A stretch of 32,627 nucleotides of DNA, taken from Bacteroidota bacterium. Lineage in GTDB: Bacteria; Bacteroidota; Bacteroidia; Flavobacteriales; Crocinitomicaceae. Location: positions 1 to 32,627 of the forward strand of contig JAKQEZ010000010.1 in assembly GCA_029558435.1 (NCBI GenBank). The letters run 5' to 3'. The position numbers were made by a program, and so were the translations under genes. Positions 24,572 to 32,627 of this stretch are shown here, piece by piece. Numbering within the stretch: position 1 is the stretch's first letter; every line of letters begins with the position of its first letter. Below the pieces are notes generated by a model. The model was not told the origin of the DNA and did not search any database. It worked only from the letters and a program-made list of their open reading frames with translations.

Positions 24572-27025
24572 ATGCTAAAATTATCTTCGCTGCTAGTATT
24601 TTTATTACTGGCAGTTCTTTCATTTGCACAACCTGTTCAAAATGTGCGTGGTAGAGTGTTTGATTCTGAAACTTTTACCCCTGTCGTTGCTGCAAAAGTT
24701 GTGATACCTTCAAAAGATACTACTAAAGTTTATCAAGCATTAACTGACGATAAAGGTGAATTTTTAATTAGCAATGTAGTCGTTGGGAAATATACCCTAC
24801 ACGTCAACTTTTTTGGTTACGATGAAAAAACGGTAAACCTAGAAGTTATTTCAGGTAAAGAATCAATTATTGACGTTCCAATGACTGAAGCTTATGTGAA
24901 AAATACCGACGAAGTAGTGGTTACTGCTCGAAAATCAGGTGAAGTTATCAATGAATTGGCGTTGATTTCTGCTCGTCAGTTTAGTGTAGAAGAAACCAAT
25001 CGTTATGCAGGTTCACGCTCCGATCCTGCTCGTATGGCTTCCAATTTTGCGGGCGTGCAAGGTGCTGACGACTCACGTAATGACATTATTGTTAGAGGAA
25101 ACTCGCCTCTTGGTGTGGTTTGGAAAGTGGAAGGAATAGACATTCCCAACCCTTCGCATTTTGCTACTTCTGGTAGTACGGGCGGACCGGTAACTATTTT
25201 GAACAATAAAATTCTTGGAAATTCAGACTTTTTTATGAGTGCCTTTCCAGCTGAATACGGAAATAGTACAGCCGCCGTGTTCGATTTAAAACTAAGAAAC
25301 GGTAATAATAGTAACCATGAATTTACTGGTCAGTTTGGATTTTTAGGCACCGAACTGTTGGCCGAAGGTCCTATGAGCAAAACTGGAAATTCGAGTTATT
25401 TGATAATGGGAAGGTATTCTACCTTGAGTCTTTTCAAAATGATGGGAATCAAAATTGGAACGGATGCAGTGCCAGAATACGGCGATGGTGCTTTTAAATT
25501 TAATTGGCGTTTTAAAAATGGAGGTAACCTCTCGTTTTTTGGAATTGGAGGAAAAAGCAACATCCAAATCATGATTTCTGAACAAAAAGAGTTCTCTTCA
25601 GAAATGTATGGTGAAGGTGATCGCGATCAATATTTTGGAACGTCGATGGTGGTTTCTGGTTTCAACTACAAACAATCACTTTCTGAAAAAACATTTTTAA
25701 CCACTACCCTTGCCTACAGTTACGATGAACAACATTCGCATCACAATTATTTATTACGTCATTTGGATACCTTGAACAAAGGTACTGCTGACGAAGCTTA
25801 TCAAATTGCCATTGATTCCATTTATCCAATGATGGGCTATCAATTTCAATTTCACAAAGTTGCATACCATTTAGCAGTAACACATAAATTCAATACACGC
25901 CACTTAATAAAAACAGGGATTAACACCGATTTGTATTATGTAGAGCAAAAAGATTCTGCTTTGCGCTTGGTAACGGACAATCAATTTCAAATGCGTTGGG
26001 ACTACAAAGGAGCATACACTTTGATTCAACCATTTATTCAGTGGAAATGGCGTGCAACCGAAAACATGGACGTAACTGCTGGTTTGCATGCGCAGTATTT
26101 TTCTTTGAGCAATCGTTTTAGTGGTGTAGAACCACGTTTGGGTTGGCGTTGGAAAATTAAAAACAACCACAGTGTATTTGCAGGAGCGGGTATGCACAGT
26201 CAAACTCAACCTTTATATACATACACTTATAACAAATTTGATGCTGCGGGCAATAAAATCTACCACAACAAAAACATGGATTTTAGTAAAAGTATCCACA
26301 CAGGAATTGGTTACGAAGCATTCTTGCCAAAAAGCTGGAACATTAAGTTTGAAGCATATTACCAATACTTGTACAACGTTCCTGTAACGGTTACTCCTTC
26401 TGCATTCTCTCTAATCAACATGGGGGCAGGATTTCAACGCTTTTTCCCAGATACACTTAAAAACTCTGGGACAGGCAGAAATTATGGTTTTGAGTTAACC
26501 GTTCAGAAATTTTTCGATAAATCATTCTTTGTATTGGTTACAGCATCTGTATATGACTCACAATACAAAGGCAGCGATGGTGTAATGAGAAATACGTCCT
26601 ACAACGGCAACTATGTATTTAATGTTTTGGGAGGTAAAGAATTTAAAATCGGTAAAAAACAATCTATTTCAACCGGAATTAAAGCAACTTATGCAGGCGG
26701 ACAACGCTATGGATATGTTAACATTCCTGAATCAGAAAAATACCATGAATTAATATATGCAAGCGATGGCTACAATTCTAGACGATTTAAAGATTATTTC
26801 CGTTTGGATTTGAAATTAAGCTGGAAATACAATGCTCGAGTATTGACTCACGAAATTGGTTTAGATTTGGTAAACATCTTAAATACCAAAAACGTGTTGA
26901 GTTTAACTTACGCGCCTAATTTAGCAGATCCAACTGCAGAACCTTTGGCAACAAAAAACCAATTGGGATTCTTGCCGTTGTTTTACTATAAAATAGATTT
27001 CAGATTTACTAAAAAGAAGAATTAA
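24572..27025 (+). CDS. TonB-dependent receptor
   Basis: This 817-aa outer-membrane protein has a signal peptide (LKLSSLLVFLLLAVLSFAQ), a carboxypeptidase-regulatory-like domain (about 22-105), a plug domain with EVVVTARKSGE, MASNFAGVQGADDSRNDIIV, and VWKVEGIDIPNP (about 113-242). The barrel follows and ends in FYYKIDFRFTKKKN, with an aromatic residue near the end. It follows the peptide-type substrate-binding lipoprotein by 8 bp, so the two likely form an operon for import of a peptide-like ligand. It overlaps the 3' end of the converging flippase gene by 4 bp. Confidence 0.9.
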   Translation: MLKLSSLLVFLLLAVLSFAQPVQNVRGRVFDSETFTPVVAAKVVIPSKDTTKVYQALTDDKGEFLISNVVVGKYTLHVNFFGYDEKTVNLEVISGKESIIDVPMTEAYVKNTDEVVVTARKSGEVINELALISARQFSVEETNRYAGSRSDPARMASNFAGVQGADDSRNDIIVRGNSPLGVVWKVEGIDIPNPSHFATSGSTGGPVTILNNKILGNSDFFMSAFPAEYGNSTAAVFDLKLRNGNNSNHEFTGQFGFLGTELLAEGPMSKTGNSSYLIMGRYSTLSLFKMMGIKIGTDAVPEYGDGAFKFNWRFKNGGNLSFFGIGGKSNIQIMISEQKEFSSEMYGEGDRDQYFGTSMVVSGFNYKQSLSEKTFLTTTLAYSYDEQHSHHNYLLRHLDTLNKGTADEAYQIAIDSIYPMMGYQFQFHKVAYHLAVTHKFNTRHLIKTGINTDLYYVEQKDSALRLVTDNQFQMRWDYKGAYTLIQPFIQWKWRATENMDVTAGLHAQYFSLSNRFSGVEPRLGWRWKIKNNHSVFAGAGMHSQTQPLYTYTYNKFDAAGNKIYHNKNMDFSKSIHTGIGYEAFLPKSWNIKFEAYYQYLYNVPVTVTPSAFSLINMGAGFQRFFPDTLKNSGTGRNYGFELTVQKFFDKSFFVLVTASVYDSQYKGSDGVMRNTSYNGNYVFNVLGGKEFKIGKKQSISTGIKATYAGGQRYGYVNIPESEKYHELIYASDGYNSRRFKDYFRLDLKLSWKYNARVLTHEIGLDLVNILNTKNVLSLTYAPNLADPTAEPLATKNQLGFLPLFYYKIDFRFTKKKN

Positions 27026-28452
27026 TCAGCATTTTTTGAAAGGAGGTTGCGCAAAAATTGAACGTTTACCACTTTAAAAAGAAGCAAACAAATACCAATG
27101 AATATTCCTTGTAACGCTATGTTCAAGGAATATTTTTTTTGTAGCCAAAGTCCGCCAAAAACAACAATGCAATACAATGGAAACACCAAAATACTTTTCA
27201 ATGAAAAACTAAGGTTGAGTAATTTTACAACTACAACAAACTCTGCAAAAGCCACAAACGATTGAGTAATCAACGTTGCATAGGCCGCTCCAACTACTCC
27301 ATAAGATGGAATGAGCACTAAGTTGATAGCAATGTTTAATACAAGTCCAATTCCTGCAATAATATTAAGAATACGCATGTTTCCTAGTGCTGTAAGATAA
27401 GTCCCAAAAATCAGTGTGATGCACATGGAGATAAACGTAAACATTAGCAATTGAAACGGCAAAACTGTTGATGAAACATCGTTGTTGTAGATTAAGTCAA
27501 GCAAGTCAAACGCATTCCAAAAACACAATGCCGTTAATGCAATAGAGCCCCAAATCAATAATTTGGAAGAAGACAACAACAATGTTTGTACGTTTTCTTT
27601 TGTTGCAATCATTTTTGAGAATAGCGGCAACAACAAGTTAGAAAACAACATAGCAAACATAAAAAAGGCATCCAGCAAGCGAAAACCTTGTGCATAAATA
27701 CCGGCTTGTTTAGCGCCATCGGGCAACATGCGTTCTATCATCACCGAATCAATTCGGGTAAAAAGCATCATCAAAATAATCAGCAAGGCATAAGGCAAAC
27801 TTTGGCGTGTAATTAAATACGAAATGTGTTTATTGATGGAAACCTTGATTTTTCCTGCATTTTTCACTACCAAAACCAAGCCCACCAAAAAGGAAATAGC
27901 ATAACTGGCAAATTGCAACCAAATAAATGTGGTAATTGTAAAATTGGAAACCGTATGCAAATACAAAGCACTTCCACACAGCACAATCAATAAAAAACGA
28001 TCTAAAACAGACAGCAAAGCATCCAATTTAAACAGCAATAATCCCGATAAATAACTACGAAAATAAGCAATCATTCCGATGATGAATTGCTGCACAATCA
28101 ACACCGTCAAAATAGGATAAACAGAAACATCGTATTGTAAAATCAGTGCTAAACCAAGTGTGATAAACGCATAAACAATAAAAAACACCAAGCGCAAACC
28201 TGCAATTTTACCTATGTATTTTTTCATCAGCGCTGGATACTGTGCAACATTTTTAGTGGTGTAATTGTTGATGCCAAAATCCAATAAAATATTGAATAAG
28301 TAGGTGAAATTCAACAAACTAAAATACAAACCATAATCAGCAGAACCTACTCTATTTTGCACAGCGGCATCAATTCCAAAAATTGAAATTGGTTTTACAA
28401 TCAAATTGAGTAAAACAAGTAGTACAAGATTGGATATAAATTTCTTTTGCAA
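27022..28452 (-). CDS. Polysaccharide flippase (Wzx/MOP-type), TTG start
   Basis: This 476-aa protein is an integral membrane protein with about 12-14 helices. FISNLVLLVLLNLIVKPISI, DFGINNYTTKNVAQYP and the later VMIERMLPDGAKQAGIYAQG are typical of O-antigen/teichoic-acid flippases of the MOP superfamily. It should move a lipid-linked glycan across the inner membrane. The only usual start codon before the first helix is TTG at 28450-28452; upstream in frame a stop follows after five codons. It lies 8 bp after the FkbM methyltransferase gene, so the pair forms a surface-glycan operon. Confidence 0.85.
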   Translation of the reverse strand: MQKKFISNLVLLVLLNLIVKPISIFGIDAAVQNRVGSADYGLYFSLLNFTYLFNILLDFGINNYTTKNVAQYPALMKKYIGKIAGLRLVFFIVYAFITLGLALILQYDVSVYPILTVLIVQQFIIGMIAYFRSYLSGLLLFKLDALLSVLDRFLLIVLCGSALYLHTVSNFTITTFIWLQFASYAISFLVGLVLVVKNAGKIKVSINKHISYLITRQSLPYALLIILMMLFTRIDSVMIERMLPDGAKQAGIYAQGFRLLDAFFMFAMLFSNLLLPLFSKMIATKENVQTLLLSSSKLLIWGSIALTALCFWNAFDLLDLIYNNDVSSTVLPFQLLMFTFISMCITLIFGTYLTALGNMRILNIIAGIGLVLNIAINLVLIPSYGVVGAAYATLITQSFVAFAEFVVVVKLLNLSFSLKSILVFPLYCIVVFGGLWLQKKYSLNIALQGIFIGICLLLFKVVNVQFLRNLLSKNAD

Positions 28453-28460
28453 ATGAACGG

Positions 28461-29183
28461 TTATTTAAAAATGAAATTTTGAGTTATGTGTTTCTTTTCA
28501 TCAAACAAAACTAATTTATCATTTTCAATAACGTAAACCGAATAACCAATATTTTTTAACAAATCAAAACTATTTTTTCGATTGTCGTTATCCCACAATT
28601 CGGCATAAATAATTGGTTTTTTATCTCTTAAAAGTTGCTCACCACCTAAAAAAGCGAAATATTCAAAATTTTCAATGTCAATTTTTATAGCCTGGATGTT
28701 ATCGCCCAAAAACAATTCATCCAAGGTTTTTACGGGCACTTCAAACTCTTCACCTTTGTTAAAAGAAGGAATAGATTCGTGCAAAACGTGGGCAAGTCCT
28801 TGCATTTTGGTTTTCCCATTGTAGGGCATTACCATTTTTAATTTTCCTTTAGATTGACCGAGTGCAATAGGATACACTTCCACATTTTTCAATTGATAGC
28901 GTGCAATGATGCGTTTTAACACCGAAAAATTCACCGGAATTGGCTCAATGGAATGTACTTTTAAATTCGGAAATTTAGAAGCCAAATAATAGGTCATTAC
29001 ACCAATGTTGGCTCCAATATCAATTAAATCGCCTTTTTTATCTTGGATTAAATTTAAAAAATGAAAAAAATCTTTTTCGTTAGCATCATTTTTCAGCGTA
29101 TTGATTTTAAATTTTGAAAAAATATACAAATATCTTTCAAAACCAAAGAGTTGCTGCAATATGTATTTAACTTGATTTTTCAC
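28461..29183 (-). CDS. FkbM-family methyltransferase, GTG start
   Basis: This 240-aa protein has a Class I methyltransferase fold of the FkbM group, with motif I LIDIGANIG (53-61), SIEPIPVNF (78-86) and KIDIENFEYFAFLGG in the later part. FkbM proteins methylate hydroxyl groups on sugars or polyketides; here it sits before a glycan flippase, so sugar methylation is likely. The start is GTG at 29181-29183; the upstream stretch has no in-frame ATG that fits. A promoter box lies at 29200-29228. Confidence 0.85.
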   Translation of the reverse strand: MKNQVKYILQQLFGFERYLYIFSKFKINTLKNDANEKDFFHFLNLIQDKKGDLIDIGANIGVMTYYLASKFPNLKVHSIEPIPVNFSVLKRIIARYQLKNVEVYPIALGQSKGKLKMVMPYNGKTKMQGLAHVLHESIPSFNKGEEFEVPVKTLDELFLGDNIQAIKIDIENFEYFAFLGGEQLLRDKKPIIYAELWDNDNRKNSFDLLKNIGYSVYVIENDKLVLFDEKKHITQNFIFK

Positions 29184-29199
29184 TATTTTTTAAAAAAGG

Positions 29200-29228
29200 C
29201 AAATCTAACAAATTTCTTTTATTTTCAA
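29200..29228 (-). promoter_or_regulatory. Bacteroidota promoter of the FkbM-flippase operon
   Basis: TTG (29226-29228, minus strand), 18-bp spacer and TAGATTTG (29200-29207), 16 bp upstream of the GTG start. Confidence 0.6.
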
Positions 29229-29328
29229 GGATATTTTTTGTTTAACATTAAGAATGCTAAGGAAAATGCCAGTTTAAAAAATTAACAACATTTTGATTTG
29301 AACACAATTTTATCCGATAGATTATAGT

Positions 29329-29336
29329 TATTTTTG
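29329..29336 (+). promoter_or_regulatory. TAnnTTTG -7 box of the aminotransferase gene
   Basis: TATTTTTG, 23 bp before the ATG at 29360. No TTG at 17-23 bp upstream was found. Confidence 0.45.
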
Positions 29337-29359
29337 CAGCAAATCAAATTTTAAAGATT

Positions 29360-30643
29360 ATGAGTGGAGAAACAGATGTTAAAGTGGTTAAAGTTTCACA
29401 GTTAGCAGACGGAATCATTGGTTCTGAAATCATTAAATTGGCTTCAGAAGTAAACGAAAAAATCAAACAAGGAGAAAAAATATACAATTTAACAATAGGC
29501 GATTTCAACCCTAAGCACTTCCCTATTCCACAAGAATTAAAGCAATACATTGTTGATGAATACAATGCAGATGCAACCAACTATCCAGAAGCAAATGGTA
29601 TGTTGGCATTACGTCAGGCAGTTTCAAACTTCTTAAAAGTGAAAGGAAATTTGGACTACACAACCGATGAAATTTTGATTTCTGGTGGTGCACGTCCAAT
29701 TATTTACTCTATTTTCAGAACCATCGTTGATGCAAATGATACGGTTGTTTTTGCCGTTCCATCGTGGAATAACAACCATTATTCTTACTTAAACAACGCT
29801 AATGCAGTTGTAATTGAAGCGGATGCTGCAACGAATTTCATGCCTTCAGCTGCCGATATTCAACCTTACATTGGTGAAGCGAGTTTAGTGGCGCTTTGTT
29901 CACCTCAAAACCCTACTGGTACGGTGTTTACAAAAGAAGGATTGGAAGAAATTTGCGATTTAATTTTGGCTGAAAACAAAAAACGCGAAGGTGTTAGAAA
30001 ACCAGTTTATTTAATGTACGATCAAATTTATTGGGCATTAACACACGGTGACACGGAACACCAAAATCCGGTAAACTTGCGCCCAGAAATGAAAGAATAT
30101 ACCATTTTTGTGGATGGTGTTTCTAAATCGTTATCGGCAACGGGGATTCGTGTTGGTTGGACCATGGGACCAAAATTTGTTATCGACAAAATGAAAGCTA
30201 TTTTGACACACATTGGGGCGTGGGCACCAAAAGCAGAGCAATTGGCAGTGGCAAAATACATCAGCAACATTGAAATGTACAATGAATTTTTAGCGGTTCA
30301 AAAAGACAAAATTTACACTCGCTTAAAAGGATTTTACGATGGATTCCAAGCATTGAAAGCCGAAGGTCACAATGTTGATGCAATTGCACCGCAAGCAGCC
30401 ATTTATTTAACCGTAAACATTGATTTAAAAGGCAAGCGCACAGCAGATGGCAAGCTAATTGAAACAACACAAGACATCACCTCTTACATTTTAAACGAAG
30501 CAAAAATTGCCATCGTTCCATTCTATGCATTTGGCGCTTCAAAAACTTCCACTTGGTACAGAATGTCGGTTGGAACATGTGGTGTTGACGATATTGCTGG
30601 CGTAATCAACAACTTACGTGCTGCATTGAATAAATTGAACTAA
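29360..30643 (+). CDS. PLP-dependent class I/II aminotransferase
   Basis: This 427-aa cytosolic enzyme has fold-type I aminotransferase marks: SGGARPI (108-114), SPQNPTG (181-187, N184), YDQIYWAL (220-227, D221 and Y224 contact the cofactor), the Schiff-base lysine K256 in VSKSLSATGIRVGW, and R264 for the cofactor phosphate. A C-terminal arginine in STWYRMSVG should bind the substrate carboxylate. These features fit an aspartate-aminotransferase-like enzyme, but the amino donor cannot be assigned. It is monocistronic, with a strong terminator right after it. Confidence 0.88.
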   Translation: MSGETDVKVVKVSQLADGIIGSEIIKLASEVNEKIKQGEKIYNLTIGDFNPKHFPIPQELKQYIVDEYNADATNYPEANGMLALRQAVSNFLKVKGNLDYTTDEILISGGARPIIYSIFRTIVDANDTVVFAVPSWNNNHYSYLNNANAVVIEADAATNFMPSAADIQPYIGEASLVALCSPQNPTGTVFTKEGLEEICDLILAENKKREGVRKPVYLMYDQIYWALTHGDTEHQNPVNLRPEMKEYTIFVDGVSKSLSATGIRVGWTMGPKFVIDKMKAILTHIGAWAPKAEQLAVAKYISNIEMYNEFLAVQKDKIYTRLKGFYDGFQALKAEGHNVDAIAPQAAIYLTVNIDLKGKRTADGKLIETTQDITSYILNEAKIAIVPFYAFGASKTSTWYRMSVGTCGVDDIAGVINNLRAALNKLN

Positions 30644-30666
30644 GAAATAAGGTTTTTTTATAGAAG

Positions 30667-30700
30667 AATGAGGTTGTCGGGATGATGACCTCATTTTTTT
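30667..30700 (+). terminator. Strong intrinsic terminator of the aminotransferase gene
   Basis: The perfect 8-bp stem AATGAGGT/ACCTCATT (30667-30674 and 30688-30695) extends by four more pairs with two wobbles, then eight T residues. Confidence 0.85.
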
Positions 30701-30921
30701 TAATTACAACTTTGGTATAATAAAAATGCAATTTTATCTTGAAAAACACCTAATAAACTAGTTATTAATGCAATAATTAGACTTATATATGCTATTCTAA
30801 TATTTTGTTTATGCTTAATATCTTCATTGGTTTTAAAATCGTTTTTCACAAACTGTATCAACTCTTCACTTGGAATAATAAATCCAAATAAATTTCTGTA
30901 TATAAAATATTCATTTATTGT
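30700..30921 (-). pseudogene. Start-less C-terminal fragment of a membrane protein
   Basis: A minus-strand frame of 73 codons is open from 30921 to a TAA at 30700-30702. It has no ATG, GTG or TTG in its N-terminal part. The product is protein-like: NEYFIYRNLFGFIIPSEEL, then KTNEDIKHKQNIRIAYISLI, a hydrophobic helix (IAYISLIIALITSLLGVF), and the end QDKIAFLLYQSCN. The frame begins inside the last codons of the neighbouring T9SS gene and its stop runs into the T tail of the aminotransferase terminator. This looks like a remnant of a larger gene cut by rearrangement. The family is not recognised. Confidence 0.45.
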
Positions 30922-31574
30922 TTAAAAATCTTTTTTGTTTCATTTCCAATTTTAACAAAATACATGCCACTTGGTAACATTGACATATCAACTTTAGTTG
31001 CAAATTGTGTTGTTTCAGAATAAACAATAGAACCATTCATATCAGTTATAGTAACATTTACTGGTTCGGTACTTTCAAAATTAATAGTTAAAATATCAAC
31101 AACCGGATTTGGATAAACACTTAAGTTTGAAACCATTTCTTTTTTAGAAACTGATAAATTTTCAGGCACATTTAAAATAATATGATGATTATTGTGGCTG
31201 GACCAACTTGCAGCTACATTATCAATTTCATAACCTTTATAATTCGTATTATTTAAAGTCATATTGTTTAAATAATTCCAATAGTATGTGGTGTTAATAG
31301 ATTTAATAAATTTGACACCAATAGTAATATGCATACTATCAATTTGAGATTGAACAATATCATTATATGAAACTGAGTCTGCAATATTAGCAAAATTAAA
31401 TATAAAAAAATTATCAATATTATCGTAATTGTCATAAATTACATTAATTTCTGTGTAGTTTGTATTATTATACCATATTTTCATTGTATAGGATGAGTCT
31501 TTGTATTGTCCAAAACCGATGAAAGATAAAGATGTTAAGATTAGGCTTAAGAATAAATTTTTTAAAGTTTTCAT
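30915..31574 (-). CDS. Secreted protein with T9SS type A sorting domain
   Basis: This 219-aa protein has a signal peptide (MKTLKNLFLSLILTSLSFIGFGQ), an Asn/Tyr-rich beta-type domain of unknown function, and a clear C-terminal sorting domain: LSVYPNPVVDILTI, VNVTITDMNGSIV and the end MLPSGMYFVKIGNETKKIF. This is the Por_Secre_tail type that sends proteins through the type IX secretion system. The N-terminal two-thirds give no recognisable domain. Its stop overlaps the membrane-protein remnant. Confidence 0.83.
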   Translation of the reverse strand: MKTLKNLFLSLILTSLSFIGFGQYKDSSYTMKIWYNNTNYTEINVIYDNYDNIDNFFIFNFANIADSVSYNDIVQSQIDSMHITIGVKFIKSINTTYYWNYLNNMTLNNTNYKGYEIDNVAASWSSHNNHHIILNVPENLSVSKKEMVSNLSVYPNPVVDILTINFESTEPVNVTITDMNGSIVYSETTQFATKVDMSMLPSGMYFVKIGNETKKIFKQ

Positions 31575-31719
31575 GATAAAAAGTTTTTTAAATGATTAAT
31601 TATTTAATTATCGATATGTAAAAGTAATAATAATAATTTTTCCATCAGTATTTGAAAATATTACTTATAATAGTAGATACAAATCTTAACATAACTGCTA
31701 TATTAATAAAATCTTGTAA
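31575..31719. other. AT-rich gap, nothing supported
   Basis: Upstream of the T9SS gene. No TAnnTTTG box, hairpin or plausible gene was seen. An 83-codon plus-strand frame (31652-31903) overlaps the WYL remnant in another frame and is not convincing. Confidence 0.5.
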
Positions 31720-32064
31720 AAAAACATCACAACACAGCATTATCAATATCCAGAAAATTACAGTGTTGAACAAAACTATCGCTATTGCTTTGGTATCGTC
31801 AGTCCAAATGGTTCATCCCCACACGACATCATTTTATCGTTTGACCCATATCAAGAAAAATACATCAAAACGCTGCCTTTGCACGAGTCACAACAGATTT
31901 TAGTGGATAACGACTTTGAAATAAGGATAAAACTCAAACTTTGTTTAACTTATGATTTAATCATGGAATTACTTTCATTTGGCGACAGTATGAAAGTGAT
32001 TGAACCACAATCATTGGTTAAAAAAATTAAAGAAGCGCATGAAAAGGCATACAAACAATATTAG
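31720..32064 (+). pseudogene. C-terminal remnant of a WYL-domain regulator
   Basis: A plus-strand frame of 114 codons is open after TAA at 31717-31719 and has no usual start codon before the conserved part. The product matches the C-terminal third of WYL-domain regulators: ILSFDPYQEKYIKTLPLHES, then QILVDNDFEIRIKLKL, TYDLIMELLSFGDSMKVIEP and QSLVKKIKEAHEKAYKQY. Such regulators have an N-terminal HTH and are about 300 residues long; only the C-terminal part remains. It is therefore a truncated pseudogene, or the end of a gene with a start that is no longer in this genome. Confidence 0.75.
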
Positions 32065-32164
32065 CCGAAACAGAAGAAATTTAAAAAATAATCAAGGTTA
32101 TAATTTTACAACTTTTTTTAGCATTGGTATAGGCTATGTTTTCAATAAAAAAATAAAAGAATAA
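32039..32164 (+). pseudogene. Tail of an outer-membrane beta-barrel protein, remnant
   Basis: A 41-codon plus-strand frame overlaps the WYL remnant by 26 bp in another frame. Its last 23 residues, starting at 32094, read YNFTTFFSIGIGYVFNKK and a few more. Aromatic residues alternate as in the final strands of Bacteroidota outer-membrane barrels. The ATG at 32039 is probably chance. I take it as the 3' end of a lost gene. Confidence 0.4.
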
Positions 32165-32181
32165 ATTATAAAGTCAAAATG

Positions 32182-32425
32182 TTAGCTACTAAAACCCTCT
32201 GCATATATCAAAGTAACAACCATAATAAAAATTAAAATTCCTACTATTATCAATACGAAACTCATTAATAGTTGAGAACCAGCAACAGCATATTCATTGT
32301 TGTACTCTTTTTGTAATTTAACTTTCATTTTCTCAAAAATTTCTAAGCCTCAAAAAAAGATATAGCCAACCAACAGCTACTAAAATATACCGTGTAAAAT
32401 TAAACTCCATTTTCAATTCATCCAT
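32182..32425 (-). pseudogene. Small two-helix membrane protein gene, probably frameshifted
   Basis: Two minus-strand frames abut. The first (32333-32425, 30 aa) gives MDELKMEFNFTRYILVAVG and ends LRLRNF. The second (32182-32328, 48 aa) begins MKVKLQKEYNNEYAVAG and has one strong helix (LLMSFVLIIVGILIFIMVVT). Removing one A from the run at 32335-32339 joins them into a single 80-aa reading frame with two helices joined by a basic loop. That is a more natural protein than the two parts. I therefore read it as one gene with a one-base insertion; a sequencing error in the homopolymer is the main alternative. The family is not recognised. Confidence 0.5.
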
Positions 32426-32543
32426 TTATTTAAAGCCTTGTAAAAAATGTAGCTATACTATAAAATCTAAAAAAGCTTCAAATTCAAAATATTGACTAGT
32501 CCTAAATAACCGATACAGATTATTAAGACAAAAATAATTAATT

Positions 32544-32575
32544 ATATCCCAGTAAAGACGTCTTTACTGGGATAT
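32544..32575. terminator. Perfect 32-bp palindrome, terminator-like
   Basis: The sequence from 32544 to 32575 is its own reverse complement; the left half reads ATATCCCAGTAAAGAC. Plus-strand flank is TTTGTTTTT. A gene running leftwards off the right edge (minus-strand frame ending TCAAATTAA at 32597-32605) may end here, but only 10 residues of it are in the window. The rest of 32426-32627 shows no gene. Confidence 0.55.
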
Positions 32576-32627
32576 TTGTTTTTATAAGTTCTTATTTTAA
32601 TTTGATTTTGTAGATGCATTTGCTCTG

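Noticed and set aside
31652..31903. 83-codon plus-strand frame
   Set aside because: It overlaps the WYL remnant in another frame and has no domain pattern or promoter.
1..32627. CRISPR array, tRNA, rRNA, transposase or integrase genes
   Set aside because: I saw no regularly spaced repeats, no tRNA-like T-loop segments in context, and no recombinase motif in any frame. Short or degenerate RNA genes could be missed without tools.

Overview
The window reads as a chromosomal segment of a Bacteroidota bacterium, most likely Flavobacteriia-like. The evidence is low GC, repeated TAnnTTTG -7 promoter boxes, TonB-dependent receptors with carboxypeptidase-regulatory-like N-termini, two secreted proteins with type IX secretion (T9SS) sorting tails, LytTR/LytS two-component genes, a YfhO membrane protein and no strong Shine-Dalgarno sites. 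I cannot fix genus or family from sequence alone.

Layout. (1) 1-1617 looks accessory. It has the first 101 codons of a TonB-dependent receptor running off the left edge, a small Cys-rich exported protein (DUF6660-like), a small protein of the family often labelled phosphoribosylpyrophosphate synthetase, and a 560-bp gene-free stretch packed with inverted repeats. (2) 1618-7203 is central metabolism and tRNA modification: a group II PLP decarboxylase divergent from glutamate dehydrogenase, then an overlapping mnmH-selD pair for 2-selenouridine in tRNA, then a YceI protein. (3) 7204-12665 holds a 50-codon ORF behind a sigma-54-like promoter, an outer-membrane beta-barrel receptor, a CoA-pyrophosphatase-type Nudix hydrolase and a LytS/LytTR two-component pair. 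(4) 12806-15888 is a short glycan cluster (two glycosyltransferases and a methyltransferase). (5) 15903-20803 runs on the minus strand: a secreted T9SS protein, a sigma-54 activator without a DNA-binding domain, and a YfhO-like membrane protein. (6) 20889-30643 holds dxs (TTG start), a peptide-type solute-binding lipoprotein plus TonB receptor operon, an FkbM methyltransferase-flippase pair, and an aminotransferase. (7) 30644-32627 is a decayed region: a T9SS protein next to a start-less membrane-protein remnant, the C-terminus of a WYL regulator, a beta-barrel tail and a probably frameshifted two-helix membrane protein.

No tRNA, rRNA, CRISPR array, transposase or integrase was recognised. 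The most interesting leads are the sigma-54-like promoter driving an unrecognised 50-aa protein close to a regulator that lacks its HTH, the attC-like or MITE-like palindromic element at 1338-1574, and the pseudogene cluster at the right edge.
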